Shown here one piece after another: positions 1-5,685 of a stretch of DNA of 6,528 bases. Below the pieces are notes generated by a model. That model made no database searches. It was not told the origin of the DNA and was given only the letters and a program-made list of their open reading frames with translations. This stretch comes from Candidatus Nomurabacteria bacterium (GTDB taxonomy: Bacteria > Patescibacteriota > Saccharimonadia > Saccharimonadales > Saccharimonadaceae). The translations under genes and the position numbers were made by a program. The DNA is taken from assembly GCA_031287975.1 (NCBI GenBank), contig JAITSF010000061.1:1-6528 (forward strand). Reading direction: 5' to 3'. How positions within the stretch are numbered: the first letter of the stretch is position 1; each line of letters begins with the position of its first letter.

Positions 1-2
1 CT

Positions 3-2117
3 GCCGGTAAGATCAAGGGCAAGATTCGGCCGGACGATAAGCTGCAATACGCCCGCGATGTTTTGTTTATTAACGGTTCGACTTTGCCGCACCCGACGCG
101 TTATCGGACGGCGCATCAAGCCGAGCAGTTGAACGCCGGCGGACTGTCATCTGACAAAATCGATGTTGAGAAATTGAACCTTGGTATGATTAAATACTAT
201 CGGGCCTTTGTGTTTTTTCGCGCGCCGCTAACTGACACGATTAGACAATTTATCGCGACCGCCAAGAAGTTTAACAAGACGATTTTTTTCGACATCGACG
301 ATTTAGTGTTTGACCAGAAATTCACCGACACAATTGAGTTTGTCGCCAATATGAGCCAGCCAGACAAAGCTCATTATGACGACGGTGTCAAACGTATCGG
401 CCAGACTATGAAACTGTGCGACTACGGCATCACCACCACCCAGCCGCTGGCGCGCGAAATGAAAAAGTTTGCGGGGCTTAAAGAAGTTTTTGTCAACAAA
501 AATACTGCTAGTGATGAAATGCTGTCTTGCTCGGACAAAGCTTATGCTGCAGTTAAACGCCCGAAACACAAAATCACGCTGGGTTATTTCAGCGGCTCTA
601 TCACTCACAACGAAGATTTTGAGATGATCCTGCCGGCGATTTTGCGGATTATGGAAAAATACTCCAATGTTTATCTTCATGTCGGCGGGATTTTAGATGT
701 TCCGGAAGCTTTGCAAAAGTTCGCGGGGCGACTCAGCAGTAGCGGTTTTATCGACTGGCGGAATTTGCCGGCGGAAATCGCCAAATGCGATATCAATCTC
801 GCGCCGCTGGCTAAAAAAACGATTTTTAACGCCGCCAAAAGCGAGAATAAATGGACAGAAGCGGCGCTGGTTCGAGTGCCGACTGTAGCGACGGATTTTG
901 GGGCTTTTAAGGACGTTATTAAAAACGCCGTCAACGGGATTTTGACTGATAATAACAAATGGTTCGAGGCGATTGAGAGTTTAGTTTTGCAGCCCGACCA
1001 ACGCCGGAGTATTGGCGCGGCGGCTTATGAAACCGCCAAACAAAGCTACTTAACAACCCTGTCCGGACAGCCGCTGGCGGAATTTGTTTATAAACATTTA
1101 GCGCCCAGCGTGGCTTTTGTAACGCCATCGATCGAAACCTCGGGCGGTATGAATGTGATTTTCAAACACGCCGAAATTTTGCAAAGCAGCGGCTACGACG
1201 TAACGGTTCTCAACAACATTCTTAAGAAAAATCTTAAAAAATATCACGATAAAAATCGTGCCGCCGAGCTGTCCGAAACTTATAATATGTTGCTGGTTTA
1301 TAAAACCAAATTTCAACAACTAGTCGATAACTTAGTGGCGACACATTGGGCGACACTGGACTTTGTCAAGAAATATGACGCTGCGCGCCGCCGCAGCTAC
1401 TTAGTTCAAAACCACGAAGTCGATTTCCAAGTTGCCGGCGACAAAGCGCGGCTGCTGGCCAACGCGACATATTGCGACCGCACCGGCGTTAAGTATTTAA
1501 CAATTTCAAAATGGTGTCAAAAGTGGCTGGAAAAAGATTATAAACAGAACGTAGCTTACGCCCCAAACGGCTTATGGACGGAATTTTTCAAGCCGCGTCA
1601 GCGCGATTTTTCCAAAGGCAAAATTAAAATTTTAATCGAAGGCGACAGCCGGAGCGCTTGGAAAGGTGTCGATGAATCGTTCAAAATCGCTAATCAGCTC
1701 GATCCGAAAAAGTTCGAAATTAACTATCTTTCGAACGGCGGCGGTCCGAAAAGCTGGTATAGAGTCGATAATTTTTACCACAAACTGCCGTATTCGCAGG
1801 CTGTCGAAATCTACGCTGCGAATGATATTTTAATAAAATCCAGCGTGCTGGAGAGCTTTTCCTACCCGCCGCTCGACATGATGGCGACCGGCGGTTTCGC
1901 GGTGGTAGCACCCAACGACGGCAACGCTGAATATTTAGAGGACGCTCAAAACTGCTTGTTGTATGAACAAGGCAATATCGAAGCCGGACTAAAAGCTGTC
2001 TTAAAAATCGCCGCCGACAAAAACCTGCGCGCCAAACTGGCCGCTGGCGGACTAAAAACCGCCACCAGCCGCGCTTGGGACAAAATCGAACCGCAAATTG
2101 TGGAGCTTTATAAATAA
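3..2117 (+). CDS. Two-module GT-B glycosyltransferase, 5'-partial
   Basis: Probable cytoplasmic glycosyltransferase with two GT-B (GT4/GT1-like) modules in one chain, acting in surface glycan assembly. The frame is open to the left edge: the 20 codons before the TTG at 63 read on in the same style (ending ARDV before LFINGS), so that TTG is an internal leucine and the true start is outside the window. Residues are numbered from codon 63. Module 1 (about 1-345) has LPHPTRYR (8-15), FFDIDDLVFD (75-84), GYFSGS (174-179) and a C-terminal nucleotide-sugar-type stretch, AKSENKWTEAALVRVPTVA (258-276), then NGIL. Module 2 (about 349-684) has the SGG turn (360-362), QNHEVDF (449-455), APNG (500-503), AWKGVD (532-537) and ESFSYPPLD (597-605). 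That last motif is the EX7E position of GT4 enzymes, with Asp replacing the second Glu. Ends TAA. No membrane segments are seen. Donor and acceptor cannot be told. The family is fairly sure, the exact role is not. Confidence 0.88.
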   Translation, partial: AGKIKGKIRPDDKLQYARDVLFINGSTLPHPTRYRTAHQAEQLNAGGLSSDKIDVEKLNLGMIKYYRAFVFFRAPLTDTIRQFIATAKKFNKTIFFDIDDLVFDQKFTDTIEFVANMSQPDKAHYDDGVKRIGQTMKLCDYGITTTQPLAREMKKFAGLKEVFVNKNTASDEMLSCSDKAYAAVKRPKHKITLGYFSGSITHNEDFEMILPAILRIMEKYSNVYLHVGGILDVPEALQKFAGRLSSSGFIDWRNLPAEIAKCDINLAPLAKKTIFNAAKSENKWTEAALVRVPTVATDFGAFKDVIKNAVNGILTDNNKWFEAIESLVLQPDQRRSIGAAAYETAKQSYLTTLSGQPLAEFVYKHLAPSVAFVTPSIETSGGMNVIFKHAEILQSSGYDVTVLNNILKKNLKKYHDKNRAAELSETYNMLLVYKTKFQQLVDNLVATHWATLDFVKKYDAARRRSYLVQNHEVDFQVAGDKARLLANATYCDRTGVKYLTISKWCQKWLEKDYKQNVAYAPNGLWTEFFKPRQRDFSKGKIKILIEGDSRSAWKGVDESFKIANQLDPKKFEINYLSNGGGPKSWYRVDNFYHKLPYSQAVEIYAANDILIKSSVLESFSYPPLDMMATGGFAVVAPNDGNAEYLEDAQNCLLYEQGNIEAGLKAVLKIAADKNLRAKLAAGGLKTATSRAWDKIEPQIVELYK

Positions 2118-2138
2118 CCGCCGCCGAAATTAGCCGAG

Positions 2139-2159
2139 TTGAATTATTAACTAATTAAA
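2139..2159. repeat. Imperfect AT-rich inverted repeat across the promoter spacer
   Basis: Arms TTGAATTA (2139-2146) and TAATTAAA (2152-2159) pair at seven of eight positions around TTAAC. It covers the -35 and most of the spacer, so it could be an operator. It would be missing from a leaderless gene 2 mRNA and could form only a weak hairpin in gene 1 readthrough RNA. Such low-complexity symmetry also arises by chance in AT-rich gaps. Confidence 0.2.
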
Positions 2160-2167
2160 AGTATAAT
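2139..2167 (+). promoter_or_regulatory. Sigma-70-type promoter for the GT2 gene, leaderless layout
   Basis: TTGAAT (2139-2144), a 17-base spacer and TATAAT (2162-2167). The -10 is perfect and the -35 matches TTGACA at four of six positions. The expected transcription start, about 7 bases past the -10, is 2174-2175, which is the ATG at 2175. The -10 overlaps the alternative ATG at 2166, so a transcript from this promoter would not contain that codon. The promoter lies wholly in the 57-base gap after gene 1. Inferred from sequence only; readthrough from gene 1 remains possible. Confidence 0.72.
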
Positions 2168-2174
2168 GAGAAAC

Positions 2175-3110
2175 ATGACAAAAATCGCAGTTTTAATACC
2201 TTGTTTTAACGAAGAGCTGACTATTGCCAAGGTAATAGACGATCACAAACGGGCTTTGCCGAAAGCCGATATTTATGTTTACGACAACAACTCGACCGAC
2301 CAAACCGCCGCTATCGCTCGGCGACACGGCGCGACTACGCGTAGCGAACCTCGGCAGGGCAAGGGCAATGTGGCACGCTCGATGTTTCACGACATTGACG
2401 CTGATGTTTACTACATGGTTGACGGCGATGACACTTATCCAGCCGAAAAGGCACCGGAATTGATCCAACTGATTGCGGATGGCAAAGCCGACATGGCTAT
2501 CGGCGACCGACTGAGTAGCACATACTTTACTGAAAATAAACGTTTTGGTCATAGTTTTGGCAATAAACTAGTGCGATTTATGATAAACAAGTTATTCAAG
2601 GCTAATGTTCGTGATATCATGACGGGTCAAAGGGCGTTTTCGTATGAATTTGTAAAAACCTACCCAGTGCTGGCTAAAGGGTTCGAGATTGAAACTGACA
2701 TGACAATTCACGCGCTTGATAAAAACCTTTTACTGCTCGAAGCGCCTATCGAGTACCGTAATCGACCAGAAGGTTCGGTTTCAAAATTGGATACCACCAA
2801 AGACGGCGTACGAGTTTTGTGGACGATTTTCAACCTCGTTCGCGAATACAAACCACTGCTTTTTTTCACGATTTTTTCGCTGATATTTTTCATGGCGGCT
2901 GTTGTCGCCGGCGCGCCGATTATCGACCAAATGGCGCGCGGCGAAATTGTGGTGCGGGTACCGACTATAATCGGCGTGTTTATTTTGATTGTTATTTCGA
3001 TATTGCTTTTTATCGCCGGGCTGATTTTGGATTTGATTGTGAAGAAGAACAAGCAAACTTTCGAGATGAATCGCAACCTTATAAAAACTTTGCGCCGTGA
3101 TGATAAATAA
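2175..3110 (+). CDS. GT2 polyprenyl-phosphate glycosyltransferase (DPM1/GtrB-like)
   Basis: Probable membrane-associated GT2 enzyme transferring a sugar from a nucleotide donor to polyprenyl (undecaprenyl) phosphate on the cytoplasmic face. With the start at 2175 it has 311 residues and begins MTKIAVLIPCFNEE, the usual GT-A opening. NNSTD is at 38-42, RQGKG at 60-64, the metal and nucleotide DXD-type motif DGDD at 83-86, GDRLSS at 110-115, TGQRAF at 150-155, GFEIETDM at 169-176 and RPEGSVSKL at 197-205. Two hydrophobic segments (about 226-248 and 262-290) and a basic tail follow, as in GtrB-type enzymes with a C-terminal membrane anchor. An ATG at 2166 would add three residues, but it overlaps the -10 box, so 2175 is preferred. 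Its end overlaps gene 3, so the two are probably co-transcribed. The sugar (glucose, mannose, galactose or other) cannot be read from the sequence. Family assignment is strong. Confidence 0.92.
   Translation: MTKIAVLIPCFNEELTIAKVIDDHKRALPKADIYVYDNNSTDQTAAIARRHGATTRSEPRQGKGNVARSMFHDIDADVYYMVDGDDTYPAEKAPELIQLIADGKADMAIGDRLSSTYFTENKRFGHSFGNKLVRFMINKLFKANVRDIMTGQRAFSYEFVKTYPVLAKGFEIETDMTIHALDKNLLLLEAPIEYRNRPEGSVSKLDTTKDGVRVLWTIFNLVREYKPLLFFTIFSLIFFMAAVVAGAPIIDQMARGEIVVRVPTIIGVFILIVISILLFIAGLILDLIVKKNKQTFEMNRNLIKTLRRDDK
3097..3110 (+). other. Overlapping stop/start junction of genes 2 and 3
   Basis: GTGATGATAAATAA holds the last codons and TAA stop of gene 2 (3108-3110) and, in another frame, the GTG (3097) and ATG (3100) start candidates of gene 3. 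No purine-rich ribosome binding site precedes them and no TATAAT lies at the 7-base distance seen for genes 2 and 4. This suggests that gene 3 is translated by re-initiation or coupling after gene 2. Confidence 0.55.
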
Positions 3111-4209
3111 ATTTTTTAAAAACGAAAAATTCGACCCGAAAAACAACGGTTTGAATTTGATTCGGCTGTTGTTGGCTTTGTGTGTGATAGTTACTCACGG
3201 TTTTGCTTTAACTGGCGCCAGCAGCGGTGTGACGGTCGGTGCCATTGATTTGGGAGCGTGGGCGGTAACAGGATTTTTCGCAATTTCGGGGTATTTGATA
3301 ATGGCTAGCCGGACCAACAACCGGCTGGCACCATATTTACTAAAACGCATCGCTAGGATTATTCCAGCCTATTTGGTTTGTTTGCTGGCGGTGGTGTTGT
3401 TGTTTGCGCCGCTGGCGCATTTACTGATGCACGGTTCGCTTTCTGGCTACTTGACAACACCGCCCACACCAGTTGATTATTTTTTGTCGAACGCCAACTT
3501 GGCGATGGTGGTCGGCAATTACAACATTGGCGACACTTTGAGCTTGGTGCCTTTTTCAAATACTTGGAACGGTGTTTTGTACACGCTATATTACGAGTTT
3601 CTTTGCTACTTAATAATCGGGTTTTTGATGGTCCTGTCAATTGTTCGCCGACACCCGAAAATTATTTGCTGGCTGTTTGTAATCTCGGCGATTTTGCCGT
3701 TTGTGATACAAGCTCAATACGCGGCTTTGTCGCCGCATGATTCCAGTAACGGGTTGAGCGCGCTGCTAAATATCGCTCGGTTTTTGCCGATATTTTTGGG
3801 CGGCGCAGCGGTCTATGTCTTAAAAGACAAGCTAATCAATAAGTTCGATTTTAAACTTGTGGTTTTATCAGTCGTGGTTGTAGTAGCGGCTAATTTTATT
3901 CCACACATCAACTATTCTGAAATGGGTTTCTTGTCGCCATTTATATTATATATACTATTTTGGATTTCGATAAAAATCCGGTCGCTCAGAATCTCGCGTT
4001 TCACTCGGCAAAACGATATTTCTTATGGCATTTATATTTATGGTTGGGTAATTCAACAAATGGTGATGGTGTTGGTAATCAATGGTTTGCTGCCGAGCTT
4101 GTCGATTTGGCTGGATATTTTATTAGTCGCTATCATCACGGCTGTGTTCGCGGCACTAAGTTGGGTTTTTGTGGAAAAACCGATTTTGAACCGAGCCAAA
4201 ACTATTTGA
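3100..4209 (+). CDS. Acyltransferase-3 family membrane protein (O-acyltransferase)
   Basis: Integral membrane acyltransferase of the AT3 family (OafA/OatA membrane-domain type), which passes acyl groups, usually acetyl, to sugars of surface glycans. From the ATG at 3100 it has 369 residues, normal for a stand-alone AT3 domain with no SGNH domain attached. Seen: GLNLIRLLLALCVIVTHGF (17-35) with the conserved His at 33; GFFAISGYLI (58-67); KRIARIIPAY (82-91) with Arg83 and Arg86 in the usual Arg-rich position; YTLYYEF (161-167) with Glu166; DISYGIYIYGW (306-316), the typical late-helix signature; and FVEKPI near the C terminus (357-362). About ten hydrophobic segments are present. The GTG at 3097 would add one Met and cannot be excluded. 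It overlaps gene 2 by 11 bases and ends TGA. The acyl group and target sugar are unknown. Family assignment is confident. Confidence 0.9.
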   Translation: MINKFFKNEKFDPKNNGLNLIRLLLALCVIVTHGFALTGASSGVTVGAIDLGAWAVTGFFAISGYLIMASRTNNRLAPYLLKRIARIIPAYLVCLLAVVLLFAPLAHLLMHGSLSGYLTTPPTPVDYFLSNANLAMVVGNYNIGDTLSLVPFSNTWNGVLYTLYYEFLCYLIIGFLMVLSIVRRHPKIICWLFVISAILPFVIQAQYAALSPHDSSNGLSALLNIARFLPIFLGGAAVYVLKDKLINKFDFKLVVLSVVVVVAANFIPHINYSEMGFLSPFILYILFWISIKIRSLRISRFTRQNDISYGIYIYGWVIQQMVMVLVINGLLPSLSIWLDILLVAIITAVFAALSWVFVEKPILNRAKTI

Positions 4210-4250
4210 GGTTTTTGACGCGGCGAACTTCCTTTCTTTTTAGATTTTTG

Positions 4251-4256
4251 TATAAT
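4251..4256 (+). promoter_or_regulatory. Perfect -10 box for the DUF2142-like gene, leaderless layout
   Basis: TATAAT at 4251-4256 lies in the 54-base gap after gene 3, 7 bases before the ATG at 4264, which is the same distance as at gene 2. The expected transcription start is 4263-4264, leaving no leader. No good -35 is seen at 16-18 bases: CTTCCT at 4228-4233 matches only two of six positions. TG directly abuts the -10 (4249-4250), one base closer than a classic extended -10. The upstream stretch is T-rich. The repeat of the layout at gene 2 strengthens the call. Confidence 0.62.
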
Positions 4257-4263
4257 ATAAGTT

Positions 4264-5676
4264 ATGACACAATTTAAAAAACTGGCTTGCAAGTTGAAAA
4301 AATTTTTTGATTTCATTTTATTGAAACCGGAGCGAATATTTCTAACACTGGCGATACCGACCTGTTTGTTCTCGGCGGTGTTTGTGCCGCAGCTGTCGGA
4401 GTTTGACGGCGATTCTCACTTTAATGCTATTTATACCTATTCAGACTTCGACTTTAGTTGTGATCCCGACAACCACACCGTGCCGCGCGCGGTGGCTGAC
4501 AAAATACACAGCAGCGAGGGCGGTGCCCGCGGTTATTACGGCGGGTTTGCCCAGAAAGTTGACTACACCGACACTGTCGAAATTCGTTGCGCTGGCTATC
4601 AACCGTGGGCATACGTCCCGCAGATTATTGGTGTGTGGATGGCGAAACTGATTTACCCGTCGGTCGGTTTGATGGTTTTGTTAGCGCGGCTTTTTAGCGC
4701 GGCGTTATTTTGTGCAGCTGGATATTTCCTAATTCGGAAACTGAAGATCGGCAAATATGTTTTGTTAGCGGTATTATTGATACCGGTAATTATCCAACAA
4801 AGCGCATCGGTTTCGGCTGACGCCAGTGTCAATTTAATTATGCTGGGTATTATTGTATCGATTTTGAATTTATTTGTCAGTCAGAAAAAGGCGCAAAAAA
4901 GTCAAATAATCTGGCTGTTGGCGTTGCTAGTTTTGGCGACTTTGACTAAGCTCAACAACTTAATTCTGTTCCTGCCAATGATTTTCCTGCCCAGTCGATT
5001 GTTCGCGGACAACAAACTGAAAAAAATACCGTTCAATGTTCAAAAGTGGAGCGTGGCGCTACTTTTCGGCGTTGGCTTTGTGGCGGCGTATCTTGTATCG
5101 AGCTTGACAGCGGATGGCAGCGGTGGCGTGATTTCGGCGGCGATTGACGGCGATGTCGGTGTCTGGCGGTTCTTGAATATTCTTTACAATACTTATATCG
5201 CCGACATGAGTAGTGTGATATTGGACGAAACTTTTAACCAGTTTTCGTCGTTTGGCTATCATTCGCCGATGTTTATTTTGATTATAAATATTATGGCGAT
5301 TTTGTTCGCACTGTTATATCGCAACAAAACTGAAACCGCCTATGCCAAAAACATTTCGAAAAGCCTGACTGGTGTCTGTTTAGCCACTGGCGGGCTGTTT
5401 GTCGTGGCGGTTTCATACATCATGTTGTTTGCTTGGGCAAAGCCAGACGTGATTTTTGCCGATGGCGTGCAGGGTCGTTATTTTACAGCCCTAATTCCGC
5501 TTTTAATCCCGCTTTTTGTTATCATCCAAAAACGCTTCCGGATTGAAATAACCGACCAGCGATTCGCAAAACTAATGACCGTACTGCTCAGTATAGTTTT
5601 GCTATCGTATATGTATTTGACGATATTGTTTATCCAACACGACTTTGATTTTAACAGCGGCTACGTGTCGTTTTAG
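4264..5676 (+). CDS. DUF2142-like polytopic membrane protein, possible GT-C glycosyltransferase
   Basis: A 470-residue membrane protein resembling DUF2142, a family I recall as grouped with GT-C glycosyltransferases that use lipid-linked sugars outside the membrane. Seen: a basic cytoplasmic N terminus; a first helix (about 25-44); then EFDGDSHF (46-53), acidic residues and His just after helix 1, where GT-C enzymes carry catalytic acids; a long loop (about 46-113) ending GYQPWAYVPQ (111-120); ARLFSAALF (141-149); QQSASVSADAS (178-188), a DUF2142-type signature; LTKLNN (227-232); and GVQGRYFTALIPLL (401-414), the strongest family mark. About ten or eleven helices are present. The loop holds two cysteines (66 and 109), which could form a disulfide. 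Start chosen because the TATAAT places the transcript start at this ATG. Ends TAG, 9 bases before gene 5. The family call is from memory of motifs; enzymatic activity is inferred. Confidence 0.83.
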   Translation: MTQFKKLACKLKKFFDFILLKPERIFLTLAIPTCLFSAVFVPQLSEFDGDSHFNAIYTYSDFDFSCDPDNHTVPRAVADKIHSSEGGARGYYGGFAQKVDYTDTVEIRCAGYQPWAYVPQIIGVWMAKLIYPSVGLMVLLARLFSAALFCAAGYFLIRKLKIGKYVLLAVLLIPVIIQQSASVSADASVNLIMLGIIVSILNLFVSQKKAQKSQIIWLLALLVLATLTKLNNLILFLPMIFLPSRLFADNKLKKIPFNVQKWSVALLFGVGFVAAYLVSSLTADGSGGVISAAIDGDVGVWRFLNILYNTYIADMSSVILDETFNQFSSFGYHSPMFILIINIMAILFALLYRNKTETAYAKNISKSLTGVCLATGGLFVVAVSYIMLFAWAKPDVIFADGVQGRYFTALIPLLIPLFVIIQKRFRIEITDQRFAKLMTVLLSIVLLSYMYLTILFIQHDFDFNSGYVSF

Positions 5677-5679
5677 GCT

Positions 5680-5683
5680 GGAG
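5680..5683 (+). promoter_or_regulatory. GGAG, possible ribosome binding site of gene 5
   Basis: GGAG lies in the 9-base gap after the TAG of gene 4 and only 2 bases before the ATG at 5686, closer than usual for Shine-Dalgarno pairing. It is the only clear SD-like motif before any start in the window. Coupling to translation of gene 4 may contribute. Confidence 0.4.
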
Positions 5684-5685
5684 TT

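Noticed and set aside
63..65. TTG at 63 as the start of the first glycosyltransferase
   Set aside because: The frame is open to the window edge and the residues before it fit the protein; no ribosome binding site or promoter precedes it.
303..680. Minus-strand open frame inside gene 1 (and similar ones at 1098-1319, 2193-2552, 2708-3076, 2781-3146, 3359-3640)
   Set aside because: They lie opposite genes with clear family motifs, show no recognisable domains, and have no start signals. They are shadows of the coding strand.
813..819. A7 run (and the T7 run at 283-289) as programmed frameshift sites in gene 1
   Set aside because: The frame is intact through both and no alternative-frame product with meaning follows.
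1281..1286. TATAAT inside gene 1
   Set aside because: It encodes Tyr-Asn within a well-formed module, and an ATG follows immediately with no 7-base gap and in no separate gene.
2166..2168. ATG 2166 as the GT2 start
   Set aside because: It overlaps the perfect TATAAT, so it would be untranscribed from that promoter; MTKIAVLIP from 2175 is the usual family opening. It could still be used on readthrough RNA.
2118..2174. Intrinsic terminator after gene 1
   Set aside because: The only symmetry is AT-rich and is not followed by a T run, so no rho-independent terminator can be supported.
4207..4209. Recoded UGA (as in some Patescibacteria)
   Set aside because: TGA falls right after the acyltransferase's natural C terminus and another gene with its own promoter follows; the other long frames contain no in-frame TGA.
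4215..4220. TTGACG as a -35 for the gene 4 promoter
   Set aside because: It lies 30 bases from the TATAAT, too far for one sigma-70 promoter; at 17 bases it would face only TTTTAG.
4210..4263. Intrinsic terminator after gene 3
   Set aside because: T-rich runs occur, but no GC-rich stem precedes them.
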